A stretch of 64,000 nucleotides of DNA from Periplaneta americana (GCF_040183065.1 NC_091120.1:173015988-173079987), one strand, 5' to 3'. Shown: positions 47,179 to 57,954, numbered from the stretch's first letter. Numbers and translations are program-made. Notes: a model not told the origin generated them from the sequence alone.

Positions 47179-47419
47179 TTAAGAACCAAGATAAATTCAG
47201 TACTAATCAAGACATTCATCATTTTAATACAAGACATAAATCAGATCTTCATCTACCCTCTGTTAGTCTACGCTGTTTTAAAAAAGGAGTTCGCTATTCA
47301 TGTATAACAGTCTTGAAAGCACTTCCTAATTATCTTAAAGATTTGAAGAAACACGAGAAAAGGTTTAGAAAAGAATTAATCAAATTTCTACATACTCATA
47401 CCTTCTACACAACTGAGGA

Positions 47420-48085
47420 ATTGTTTATGCTTGTGAATTGAATTATTCTACTTAAATGACATGTACAATTTTTATATACCTCAACTAAAATATGTTTTTA
47501 TATTGACTTAATCTGTTTACTATGCAATGTATATTTTTGTTTAGCATAACTGATGAATTGTATGTGCTGTAAATTGAATTAGTATATTGTATGATGAATC
47601 GTATATAGGCCTACTCTAAATTGAATGGTAGTTTGTATAGCTCAATTGATGAATTGTATCTGCTGTAAATTGTATAGTAGTCTGTATAGTTCAACTGATG
47701 AATTGTTTATGATTATAAATTGAATTAATCTACTTGATATTAATTGCACAAATTTGTATAGCTTAATGAAAGTATGCTTGTAAATTAAATTATTCTGCTT
47801 ACTTTGTATTGTATATATTTGTATAGTTTTGGCCGATAAATTGTATATGCTTTAAATTGAATAGTAATCTGTATAGCTCTGTTGATAAATTGTTTGTGTT
47901 TGTAATTTGAAGTAGTTTGCATGATATGTATTATCAATTTCTGTGCATCACAACTGGTTGAATTGTTTATGCCTTAAATTTAATTAACTTACTTGTTTTG
48001 TATTATACATATAGCTCAACTTATGAATGATCGTTTGCGTTTGTAAATTTAATAATCTGATTGGCTATGTATTGTATACTTTTAG
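47420..48085 (+). repeat. Degenerate tandem repeat in LINE 3' UTR
   Basis: Irregular repeats of about 60-75 bp built on GATGAATTGTTTATGCTT, AAATTGAATTA and TTGTATAG words. Member of the LINE above, not independent. Confidence 0.7.
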
Positions 48086-48089
48086 TAGA

Positions 48090-48369
48090 GCCATCGATGT
48101 AGCTCAGTCGGCAGACTCGCTGGGCTGCTGATCCGGAGCTGTGTTCGGGTTTGGGTTGGATCCCCCTTTGGTCTTTGATTTCTTCCGAGGTTTTCCACAG
48201 CCGTGGGATTGAAGCCGGATGGTCTATGGCGAGTCCTCGGCATCAACCCCTTTGATTTGATTACCCCCCTTTGATTGATTACCTGGCTGGGTTTTTCCGA
48301 GGTTTCCCCAACCAGAAGGCAAATGCCGGGTAATATTTTGGCGAATCCTCGGACCTCACCTCATCTCAC
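48090..48369 (+). mobile_element. tRNA-derived SINE (family C)
   Basis: A box GATGTAGCTCAGTCGGCAGA, weak B box GGGTTGGATCCCC, body TTCCGAGGTTTTCCACAGCC and TTTTTCCGAGGTTTCCCCAA, 3' end CCTCACCTCATCTCACTACA. Inserted in the LINE 3' UTR. Confidence 0.82.
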
Positions 48370-48576
48370 TACATCTCGCCAAAATATTGTAAAAAATTGC
48401 ACAAAATTGTAAAAATTGTAGAAAATTACTAAATTGTAAAACTGTAAAAATTTGTAAAAATTGTAATTGTAATATTGTAAAATTTTGACTTGTTCCACAT
48501 CTTAAAGCTTCATTGCTCATGTAAGATCTATGGAATAAAATAAATGAATGAACGAATGAACTGAAAGAAACCGTTT

Positions 48577-48839
48577 AGTCCACACCTGTGGAGTAACGGT
48601 CAGCTCGTCTGGCTGCGAAACCAGGTGGCCCGGGTTCGATTCCCGGTCGGGGCAAGTTACTTGGTTGAGGTTTTTTCCGGGGTTTTCCCTCAACCCAATA
48701 TGAGCAAATGCTGGATAACTTTCGGTGCTGGACCCCGGACTCATTTCACCGGCATTATCACCTTCATCTCATTCAGACGCTAAATAACCTAAGCTGTTGG
48801 TAAAGCGTCGTAAAATAACCTACTAAAAAAAAAAAAAGA
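48577..48839 (+). mobile_element. tRNA-derived SINE (family D), full length
   Basis: TGGAGTAACGGTCAGCTCGT (A box), GGTTCGATTCCCGGTCGGGG (B box), TTTTTTCCGGGGTTTTCCCT, TTTCGGTGCTGGACCCCGGA and tail TCGTAAAATAACCTAC-A(n). A perfect 13-bp duplication, AAAGAAACCGTTT, lies at 48564-48576 and 48840-48852. I recall this as a common cockroach SINE. Confidence 0.93.
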
Positions 48840-48844
48840 AAAGA

Positions 48845-48895
48845 AACCGTTTGACATGGAAACGTCTCAACCGTTTGACATGGAAACGTCTCATT
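48845..48895. repeat. 25-bp tandem duplication
   Basis: AACCGTTTGACATGGAAACG plus TCTC occurs twice head to tail, starting inside the right SINE target duplication. It is a secondary local duplication. Confidence 0.85.
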
Positions 48896-48984
48896 CGTCG
48901 CATTAGAAGGATTACACTGATGAATCATGTTATTCTAGTGCTTTCCCTTTTGACTCTTTTGGAAATACGTTTTTTATTTTTAAT

Positions 48985-49275
48985 CGTACTACTAAAACCC
49001 GTGAGAGCGGCAGAACCCTTTCTCTTGAATGGCTTCGTGCCCAACAGCGAACAGTCGAGATTAAAGCTGCTCTGGATCCCGTCCCGGGAGGTGTTGAATG
49101 GTCCGTCGCGGACATGTCCTGCACGCCTTTGTTCTCCGTTTCTCGTCACGTACTTTGCTGCGTACTGATGGACTGCGTGATCGCCCCATTTGGTGTCGTG
49201 TGCGCGGGTGTTCGGGGGGAGGGGGAAGGAACTGCATTCTTTCCACTTCCGGGTTAGGATTTTAAACCTGGCGTG
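48985..49275. other. GC/CpG-rich segment with overlapping ORFs on both strands
   Basis: High GC relative to flanks (GTCCCGGGAGG, CGTCGCGGACATG, GTGCGCGGGTG). ORFs of 60-160 codons run on both strands, as expected of GC-rich DNA. No domain recognised. Possible CpG-rich promoter or transposon terminus. Confidence 0.3.
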
Positions 49276-49558
49276 CATGCGTATCACGTTGCCTGATAGA
49301 ACCGTGTTACAGAGGTGTGGTTTGCTATATCGGTCGACAGTAGCGTGAAATTGGGAAGGATTTTGCAGCTCTGCAGCAAAGAAAATGATGTTCCACTTTA
49401 AAGACATGCGTTTGGTAAAAAAAAAAAAGTGCCGTAATAACGTCTAGAACAATGCGTGCCATATGTGATATAATGAATTTGACAGTCGCACCGATGTGGT
49501 CTTCAGTCGTCTAGTCAAACTTCATCTTTATTAAAGTAAATTCGTGATCTTGGTTACA

Positions 49559-49560
<2 letters not shown>

Positions 49561-49639
<79 letters not shown>

Positions 49640-49676
49640 CATGTCAGTATAATCTTTTATGATGATGATGATGATG

Positions 49677-49708
<32 letters not shown>
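49561..49708. repeat. (AAT)n / (GAT)n(AAT)n microsatellites, duplicated
   Basis: Two AAT tracts separated by AAATCATGTCAGTATAATCT, which is itself repeated after the second tract. Tandem duplication of a repeat-flank unit. Confidence 0.92.
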
Positions 49709-49711
<3 letters not shown>

Positions 49712-49737
49712 TCATGTCAGTATAATCTATTAAGGAA

Positions 49738-49882
49738 TTAGGTACAGCTTACAGCAGTAAAATTTTGGAAATATTCAACATTTTTTCCTCCATTACTGTA
49801 TCTTGTACAATAATGAAAATTAGTATGTGTAAAACACTGTCCTTCTGCTATATGAAAAAAAAAAATATTTTTACGATTAAAA

Positions 49883-49924
<42 letters not shown>

Positions 49925-50318
49925 AAAATTCAAATTGGTGGCAGTTCACTGTACAGTGATGAAGCGTTTCCCTCTCATAACTCAAAAACTATCCAACATT
50001 CTGTGATTAAATTTTTTGTGTGTATGTATGCATTTCATATCTACAATACGATGCAAAATCACTTCTCTACATTTGATAGATTGTCTGATAAAAATAGGCT
50101 AAATCATTTTTTAAAATGGTCAAATATCAGTATTTTCTTCAAACACGAAATAAAAAAAAATGTTATTTATTAAGGAATGTAATTGAAAGAGCGTGCTATT
50201 GTAAACTTGAGTTTCAACATAAAATAAAAGAGAGAACGCGAAAAAGTTGACAAGTTTATGAGTTATAAGGGAAAAGTTTCATCACTGCACAGTGAATTGC
50301 CACCATTCTGAATTTTGA

Positions 50319-50360
<42 letters not shown>

Positions 50361-50495
50361 CTTATTTTTTTAAATCATAAAAATATTTTTTTCATATAGC
50401 AAAAGGACTTTGTTATTCACATACCAATTTTCATTATTGTACAAGATACAGTAATGGAGGGAAAACATGTTGAATATGCTGTAAGCTGTACCTAA
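49738..50495. mobile_element. Large foldback (palindromic) element
   Basis: Arms of about 240 bp at 49738-49980 and 50250-50495. Outer words are TTAGGTACAGCTTACAGCA and its inverse. Within the arms, CTCCATTACTGTATCTTGTA, an AT-dinucleotide tract and CAGTTCACTGTACAGTGATG all have reversed partners. The centre is unique. No coding capacity. Confidence 0.88.
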
Positions 50496-50499
50496 CCCC

Positions 50500-52639
50500 T
50501 CAAGTTACTAGAAAATTATTCAGTAGAGGTGCACTGGGATAGAAATAATGGGTGAGCAAAGTTATTCCCGGCCATATAGCCACAACTTTGGCCATCGGCA
50601 AATGCACTTCTACACACTGGTCAAGGGGACAGCGCAGTTCGAGCAAACTTACATAATTTTGGAAAGGAGAAGGACAATAAAAGGAATGAGTACGATAATT
50701 ATTTGTGACGCACATGTTTTATAGGTCTATTTTAGAAATTACCTTCAAGCACTCTAGCTTTGCACTTTTCCGAAGTTGCAGGCTGAATTAATTTGGAAAC
50801 ATACGGTAGTACTTTCAGAAAAGATAGAAATGGGATCTGGTGGTTGCTCAGAAAATTGCCTGCTGTTAATGACAATATTACGGAGAAGAGATGATCTTTC
50901 TGGACTGATTTTTGTTAAATTTTGAGAATTAACAAATTATTCTCATTAGAACAGTTTCTTTGGTATTGCGCGGGCATCTGAACTACGTTTGGGCATATTT
51001 TGCTGGAATTGTTGGTTTTCTAATCTAGAGATTTGTCAGTTCTCACGCAAGCCTGGTTCATCGGGTTGTGACTGACAAAATCAAATACGACTTTAAAATG
51101 TATGCTGTTTATATATTAATTTTATTACTAATGTATTATTTGTTAAAATTATTATTAGTTACTTTAAAATTTCAAATAACACGTCTTGCTAGTAACTTTC
51201 GTGTCATGAACGATGTTGTCAACATAATTATTAGAGAGTAACTGTGTTTGTCGTTACCGAAATTCGAAACAAAGTTGGTGAAAGAAAATTCAACCTTACA
51301 ACTAGAAAATCTCTATAACCCACTAGCATATGTATAGTAATAGGGAGGAACTAGATAGTTTTCACCCTTAGGATATAAAGTAAGAAAACCCGGACTATAG
51401 TTGCAGTGTTTTCATTTCAACACGCTCAATTCACTGCCTGCCGTGCACTACACAATGTTATTAAAACGTGCAGCTTAGCTGTGTGGATAGATTATACAGT
51501 AGCTATTCAAAAATAGCTTCTGTAAGATCACATTAAATATAAATATCACTGCGCTTGAGTAACATAGCATTATCGTAATTACCGCATATAAATAACTTGG
51601 CGCAATTTCTCAAGGAATACTTTTAAACAAGTGAAAACCGTGGCATATATTCTAATATCGATTAATGATGACGTAGACATTAAGCAAATAGTTTTGTTTT
51701 CGTTATTGCTGTCGTATTGCTTAAGAATATACGCAGACTTAATGTTTGAATACATCCACCTAGATGAGGGGTCGTCAGCACAGAGCACCCTGGGGCTAGC
51801 GTCTCTTACCCGCGGAAAACGCAGTGCACCATGGTGCACTCGTAGCTGTTAGCGGGTATGCTATCTCCTTCTGCTGCACGACGGTACACACGGGACGGCA
51901 CCGCTTACCCTTTGCACATTTCAGCGAGTGCTGACGACCACTGACCTAGATTCTAGAACATGCACTGCTTGAACAGTATTTCGCCTGTCATTATTATGCG
52001 ATGTTTTCCGCATTGGTACTAACAATGCAGCGGCAGAGTCCGTGAACGAAGAACCCCCAGGAAAAACAAGTGAAAACAGTTTTAATTCTTGAAATGCATT
52101 TATAATTTGTACTATCATTCTTTGTTTCCTGCTCATCTTTAATAAGTCTACTCGCGTATTTTTGTCGTATGAAAGCCTATGAACCGCAGAGATCGCACAC
52201 ATATATGAATACATGCTTATGAGTGCTTCCGAGGGTTCAATTTATCCTCTGAACCTTTCTGAGTCAGCTTCTGGACTTGTGTGCGGGGCGAGAGGCAAGG
52301 GGAAATGCTGCATGGCAAACGTGTGGTTGCGCCGATGTTTGGAGCAGCGCAGCTGTAGTCACCTGATGATGAGACAGCCGACACGCGAAAGGCATTCGTG
52401 ATGCAAACCGGAAGTTCGCTCCAATCTGTAGCTGAGATCATGCTTATAGCACGTGCACGTGTGTGTTATTGATTGTTATATTTGTTAGTGGTTTCTTACA
52501 ATTCTTTAAATGTCCATTTAGTCTTTTTTTTGTGTGTGTTTTAGTCTTAATATAATTCATCTGTGAGTGTAACCATGTTCGTTTCAAAATAAAATAAAGT
52601 GTTCATTATCTTTTAAAAACAAATTATTCAGTTTTAATC
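50500..52639. other. Graf intron, no recognised feature
   Basis: Mixed sequence with a slightly GC-richer patch at 51770-51920 and 52210-52440. No convincing gene or repeat. Confidence 0.5.
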
Positions 52640-52709
52640 TTGGAAGATAAGTGTAAAATAAAGAAGTTTGGAAGGCCGTTATCTCAACTCGATGTAATGC
52701 AAGCACAAA

Positions 52710-52940
52710 TAATTTACAATTCATGTTTTGATTTTCAGATAAGCCGGTTATTAAATACAATAAATAATGTTAAAATGTTCAATCTTATGACTTATCAATT
52801 GAATACGTGTTAAATATAAATAATGTATAAACGTTTTCGCCTTTTACGACATCATCAGATACAACTTGCTTCTACGATATCTAAGTTATGTAGTGGAATA
52901 AGTCATAAGATTGAACATTTTAACATTATTTATTGTAGTT
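52710..52940 (-). mobile_element. Short insertion with inverted arms and hammerhead-like core
   Basis: Flanked by a perfect 9-bp duplication, AAGCACAAA (52701-52709 and 52941-52949). Inside, 37-bp inverted arms (52763-52799 and 52898-52935) share AATGTTAAAATGTTCAATCT. Between them the minus strand carries CTGATGATGTCGTAAAAGGC followed by GAAAACG. Such motifs occur in Penelope-like elements and retrozymes. No ORF. Confidence 0.75.
52824..52863 (-). ncRNA. Hammerhead-ribozyme-like motif
   Basis: Minus strand, 5' to 3': TGTAT (stem I), core CTGATGA, T bulge, GTC-loop-GGC (stem II), GAAA, palindrome AACGTT overlapping the last A (stem III), T at the expected cleavage site, ATACA (stem I partner, 5 bp). 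All conserved core bases are present. Stem III is so short that cleavage would need a dimer, as proposed for Penelope-type hammerheads. Activity is not shown. Confidence 0.5.
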
Positions 52941-53298
52941 AAGCACAAACAAGCCGAGGTAAGACATTTTGAAGGACTTTTAATGTAAAAGAATATGAAA
53001 GAAACAGCTGGATTTGTGGTTGTGAATCTACAAATAAATTATATTGTTTCTCGTGCCTACTATTTGCTAAGGATAAAGATACGAGCTGGACATGCACTGG
53101 TATGTCAGATTTAAGCCATTTGACACAGAAAATTAAGAAGCATGAGAAATCTATTGCACATAAGAATGCTTGCCTAGATTGATCAGTCCTTGGAAGAACA
53201 GAAATTAGGCAACCGCTTAGCTCAGCTTTCAGGCAGAATATTGAAAGACAAAATGATAACGTAAGGAAAAATCGCTATGTTCTTTCAAATATAATTAA

Positions 53299-53331
53299 TC
53301 ATCATCATCACCACCACCACCACCACCACCA
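53299..53331. repeat. (ATC)n(ACC)n microsatellite
   Basis: ATCATCATC followed by about seven ACC units, at the end of the hAT relic. Confidence 0.9.
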
Positions 53332-53462
53332 GACTGATTTTAAGGCAATTATCTACTTTAAAGATTTTTCAGAAATGAGATATTGCTTAAATTGTTGGAA
53401 AACTACGTAATATAAAAGTAGTGAACCCCTTGTAATTTTAGGCACGAACCGTCACTGAATAA

Positions 53463-53704
53463 ATGAAGGGTTCAGAGCCATAGTGGCCCAAGCGCCATTT
53501 TTTAAAAAAAGTGAGAAAGCAAGGTTTAAAGTTAAGTGAATACCATGGTTTAATGAAGATTGATATGTCACATAGTTTTAATGTGCATACTTTATATTAC
53601 TTGCTATATGTTTGATTAAATTATAATAATAACTTAATTTTAACCCGTGTTTTCTTCACTTTTTATTTATAGCGCTTGGCCCACTATGGCTCTGAACCCT
53701 TCAT
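53463..53704. mobile_element. Foldback MITE F240, copy 3
   Basis: ATGAAGGGTTCAGAGCCATA left, inverse right. The inner sequence is inverted relative to the copies at 31941 and 43628 (GTTTTAATGTGCATACTTTA). Confidence 0.88.
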
Positions 53705-55584
53705 ATATTGCATTATTTAACAAACGCGAAATAGGAAAATGGCGAATAACATTATTGAGTATTTAGCTGTTTTATAAGCGGTATTATCACAGGGGAGCAG
53801 AATTCCAGTAGCGTGATTATTTCTGTCGTTTACAGTGACTTCCAATAATTGGTTCTCATATTGGTGCTTTATCTCATAGACAGCCGGATACCCCTTTTAG
53901 AGATAGGAGGCACCCATTCAATTCCGATATAGCCTACGTGTACTGAAGAGGGCTGCTATCCCTCCTGCAATTACGAGCGATCACGTGCCCCCAGTGAGAT
54001 AGGGAGATAAATGAAGCAGCATCCAGGAATTACAGTGCCTGCTCCAGAACCATTAGGGTGCGTCGGTTATTTCCAATAGGGTCACTCCCACACCTCATTG
54101 TGCTAGCAACACAAACCCTCCCCCGTTTACACCTCCCGATAGAGAACTCAGAATTTATGACTTTGGCCTTATACTTAGAAGTGTAATATCCTTGCTCGCA
54201 GTGGCGTTTCAATGTATTCGTTGCCTTCAAAGAAGAACCATTTACACCTTTGAAATCAGCAATTTTGTTTATTATTTCGGATGGAAGTTAATTGTATAAA
54301 ATAAAAACAGACAAAAATTTAAAATGTCTTTAAAATTCAAAATGCAGATCTAATGTTATATTTCCAAATTATTCATGTCTGACTTTTTTTTTCATTTGCA
54401 TAATGTAAAATATTGCACAAGTATCCCAACACATTTTAATGTCAGTATTGGGTCATTCCATACAAAATTTTAAGAACATGCTAGCGATGTCATGAATTTT
54501 TTTGGGCTTTTAATATAATAATGTTATTATGAAAATAAATTAAACTGCCAAATATGAGCGCCACATCATTAATATTTTAGTCGTACGGATGACTGAAAAA
54601 TGGGTGGCAGTTACATGTTATCAGTCATTTAAAATATTCTAGACACCCTATATGAAGTGTCATCGAAACTAAACGGACGCCATTGTAAACCTGAATAACC
54701 ATATTTTAATACCTTAAAGACTAATCCGAATAATATTAAGGCATGCTCATAAAAACACCTCATTGAAAAAATAAATAGTTTTATATTCGAATGCGACGAA
54801 TTAAATTCATGCGAATTCCATTCGTATTAAAGAAAAACTTATTCCTAATCCATCTCCCAAGTTTTATGACCTTATCTAAAATTAATAATTGAATTAATAA
54901 AATCATTAATTTTTGTTCCGACGGTTGAAAATCGCTTGCTATGTGTGGCGGTCGCAGTGTTCGCGAGACTTCATAACGATGAGTAATCTCAAACGTCCGT
55001 CTCCCTGACCTTGATCGCGCTACATTCTGTACGACATGAGTGCCTACCTGCTGAGCTCCTTTGCTCCGATGAGTTAATTTTGTTAAAAATCTGACATGAT
55101 ATTTAAGTCAGCATTCTGATATTTTCACAGTGGAATCAATATACCCTAAAGAATTAAGCAAATGTTTTTTCGTCTGAATTGCTTTTGTGTTCTATATATT
55201 TTTAAATTATTTTACGGTGTGTAACTATTAAAAATTTATATATTTTTTTCATTTTAAGGGCATTTATAAACAAAGATGTCCTTTTTCGAATTGCATTGAG
55301 ATCACGTTTCCAGCTTCCTTTACATAGTAAGAAAACTTCATTAAATGAAACTTGTTCTTTGTTAAACCAATATTTTAAATTCTGATTGCTGCCAAACTAT
55401 GAACGATATAAATATAGTATTGCTTGAAATTCATATTTAGAACATACAAAATAACCTACTACAATATTTTTAACTTTTGAGATATGGTTCAAAAACATAT
55501 TTTTTTGCTTGGAATGACCCTATTACTTTATAACAACAATTTTGTATTCAAATTTGTCCTAATTACTAATAAATTCAAAATAAA
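53705..55584. other. Graf intron, no recognised feature
   Basis: AT-rich, with isolated CpG-rich words near 54950-55070. Nothing else supported. Confidence 0.5.
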
Positions 55585-55812
55585 CATTCATTCATAGTTT
55601 TCTGCGCAAGGCCAGGTCTTCCACTGCAAAACCAGCATTCTCCAATCTTTTATATTTTCTGCCTTCCTCTTAGTCTCCGTATATGAACCATATTATCTTA
55701 ATGTCGTCTATCCGATATCTTCATCTGCCCCGAACTTTTCTCTCGTTTACCATTGCTTCCAGTGCATCCTTCAGTAGGCACCTTCTTGTTAACCATTGAC
55801 CCAACCCTGTTC
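55585..55812 (-). pseudogene. LINE 3' end (LGLQ tail family), copy 3
   Basis: Plus-strand words GGCCAGGTCTTCCACTGCAA and CTTAATGTCGTCTATC are the inverse of the tail and IDDIKIYGS region of copies 1 and 2. 5'-truncated near the NWL block (55800), with indels. Confidence 0.82.
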
Positions 55813-55845
55813 GTAATAGGGTACGTAGTTCTAAGCAGAGATAGG

Positions 55846-56235
55846 GACCTCTGCGGTGGCTGAACGGTCAGACCTTCAGACTGTCACCCAGGCGCCCTAG
55901 ATTCGATTCCCGGGTGAAAGAATCCATAGTGAAACTTGTGGCAGACAAGGTCGCAGTTGGGGTTTTTTCCGGGGTTCTTTCGTTTTTCCCCAAGTTATGC
56001 ATTTACATCATTCCGTCACCATTTTTCTATTTCGTTATCATTTCGTAGCATTCCCCGAACGCCGGCTGGCGACGCATGGAGGGTGTTGGCCTGTCTGCTC
56101 GAAACCTGGGCACACAGAGAACCTTAGTGTGGTCACCCGGTGTGGGTTTCGGAATGCTTCACCAGAGGGTCAGCGCAATAGATCTTAACAGGTCGCAGTG
56201 CTGGGCCATAGTGCCCCCTTCGTTAAATTAAATTC
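55846..56235 (+). mobile_element. tRNA-derived SINE (family E), full length
   Basis: CTCTGCGGTGGCTGAACGGT (A box; Ser/Leu-type head with long variable arm), GATTCGATTCCCGGG (B box), body GGGTTTTTTCCGGGGTTCTT and ACGCCGGCTGGCGACGCATG, 3' end CCCCCTTCGTTAAATTAAAT. A perfect 13-bp duplication, AAGCAGAGATAGG, lies at 55833-55845 and 56236-56248. Confidence 0.92.
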
Positions 56236-56564
56236 AAGCAGAGATAGGCAACATAGTAAAGCTTTGCATCTGTGAATAGGTTATCGCATCCACGCGTAAC
56301 TCTACATAAAGATTTGCAGCATAGAAAACCTATGCATCTGTGGACGAGTGGTCGCACTCACACGTATTTACTTCTACGTAAAGATACGGGGCTTAGTAAA
56401 GCTATACGTCTGTCGATTTTTTTGTTGTCTATGATGCTGAAATTTGTTTTTCCCCACTGAAATATCATTCAATTTTTTGCAGCATCACATTAGGCTACTT
56501 TCTCTTATATTTCTTGTAATGATTAAGTAAAATGTTTTAATGAGTGAGTGAGACATACCTATAT

Positions 56565-56747
56565 CACAATCTACTATATACATTCACGAAGCTTGAGTTT
56601 TGAGGGTGCTAGAAACAATAGACTGTGACGGTACTATTTTGCATTGCCTGTAATGAGGCGATATTAGCGATCCTAGTGGTGAACAACTATCTAATGTTTG
56701 CATATTTACTACGTATTGAGCTTCGCGACTGTATACACTAGACTGTG
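56565..56747 (-). mobile_element. M180 TIR element, copy 4 (TSD CCTATAT)
   Basis: Opposite orientation to the other copies: CACAATCTACTATATACATT at the left, CACTAGACTGTG at the right. Flanked by CCTATAT at 56558-56564 and 56748-56754. Confidence 0.9.
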
Positions 56748-56959
56748 CCTATATCTTGTGGACCTTGTTCACGAATCTCTCTTTCTGTCGTCTTGTTAAA
56801 TAACAAATATCATACTTTCCATGGGCACATTAACTGGTGACACGATTTTGTCCGCCTATGCCATTGCATGGAATGTTAATAAATGAAGAAATTAATGTAC
56901 TAAATTCCATGGAGAAAGGAGTAACCCAATAAGAAAACTTGCCCCAACATTTTTAGTTA

Positions 56960-57954
56960 TGCTTCGTTCACACTTTTCAAGTAACTTGAATTCAAGTCAC
57001 TTGATTCGACGATCTCGAAAAGTTTGAACTATATTTCAAGTTGACTTGAAGTCAAGTAACGGCTTGAATTCAAGTTTCAAGTGAAGTTGGATCCCTTTCT
57101 ACTTTTTACTTGACCTGAAAGGACACTTGAAACAACTTGAAGAGTGTGAACGTCACTTGATAACTTGAATTCAAGGAGAAAAGCGCGGGAATTTAAATTA
57201 ACAGCTGTTTTAAGAGCGTTAAATTAACAACTGATTGTTTTTCTGTTCTACTGAGAACGTAAAAATAATAGGAATTAATAGTAAGTGAAGTAATGACCAA
57301 ATATTTGAGTTTCTGAAGTTGTATAAAACTCACGGAGGTCTGTGGGTTATAGAAACTGCAAAGTTTCGTGACAGAAATGCAAAAGAAGCTGCCAAGGAAG
57401 GGAGAGTGCATTGAAGAACTGAACAGCAGAGATTTTAACGTGGACACAGATGAGATATGAAATACAATTAATAACCATTAAACTGTAGATAGAGAAGAAG
57501 TGAGGAATGTAGGAGGGATTAAGAAGTGTTATTTGAAGCAGGCTTGAAGGGATGACATTTATCGGTCGAACTGGCATAGTTCAATGTGACTGATAGTTTT
57601 TTTTTTGGGGGGGGGGAACTCTAACAACTTCAAGATAATTTTCAATTATGATAAATCAGACCTGCTTATATTTTATTACATTTACATTAAGAATTATTAA
57701 ATCTGTTTGAAGATTTCACTTATTCTATTTGTAATGGTCAATGGTCGTGTATTTCTCTTACTAATTTAATTTCTAACCCATACTGAACAACGCGTTTTCC
57801 ATTTCTTCAATATATTTATCATTTCTCTGACTTGGTACTACACAAATTTCTAATTGCACAACTTCCATCGACGCTTGAAAACAAAATAGACCCAACTTGA
57901 ATATGTCTGAACTGCGACTTGAATTCAGGTTACTTGAAAAGTGTGAACGAGGCT
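56960..57954. mobile_element. PIF/Harbinger-like TIR element rich in CTTGAA words
   Basis: Left TGCTTCGTTCACACTTTTCA, right reversed AGCCTCGTTCACACTTTTCA. TIRs of about 35 bp continue AGTAACTTGAATTCAAG. TTA lies at 56957-56959 and 57955-57957. The left 200 bp carry about 16 TCAAG/CTTGA words in both orientations; fewer occur at the right. No transposase, 995 bp. Confidence 0.8.

Larger units (their letters stand above)
46431..48570 (+). pseudogene. LINE (CR1/Jockey-like), 5'-truncated, twice interrupted
   Basis: RT thumb onward: LMNEWFQANKLALNVDK, TKFLGLELDNHLNWKTHIE, FAYFHSVMKYGLMFWGNSSE, ALQKKAIRIMAGV and LEILTLPCEYILSLMMLY, up to 46954. The reading resumes after an inserted MITE at 47183 with FNTRHKSDLHLPSVSLRC, LPNYLKDLKKHEKRFRKEL and EELFMLVN stop (47438-47440). 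The 3' UTR is a degenerate tandem repeat to about 48085, then a SINE (48090-48369), then the LINE 3' end CTTGTTCCACATCTTAAAGC with an ATGAATGAACG tail to about 48560. Confidence 0.85.
52640..53300 (+). pseudogene. hAT-type / TTF zinc-finger transposase relic
   Basis: KKFGRPLSQLDVMQAQ before an insertion; after it NSWICGCESTNKLYCFSCLL, FAKDKDTSWTCTGMSDLSHL, TQKIKKHEKSIAHKNACLD, stop, SVLGRTEIRQPLSS, RQNIERQNDNVRKNRYVL. The C-G-C...YCF-C-LF...W...G-SD--HL--KI-KHE-S--H pattern is the TTF/ZMYM-type zinc finger that heads DUF4371 hAT-like proteins. Stops and a 231-bp insertion make it a relic; the catalytic part is absent. Confidence 0.75.

Noticed and set aside
48925-49407. 160-codon minus-strand ORF
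   Set aside because: GC-rich DNA with equally long frames on the + strand; no domain, no codon bias that I can judge. Kept only as part of a GC-rich segment.
52364-52395. Second hammerhead-like string CTGATGATGAG...GCGAAAGG on the + strand
   Set aside because: The stretch between the core halves does not pair as stem II and no stem I or cleavage site is apparent.
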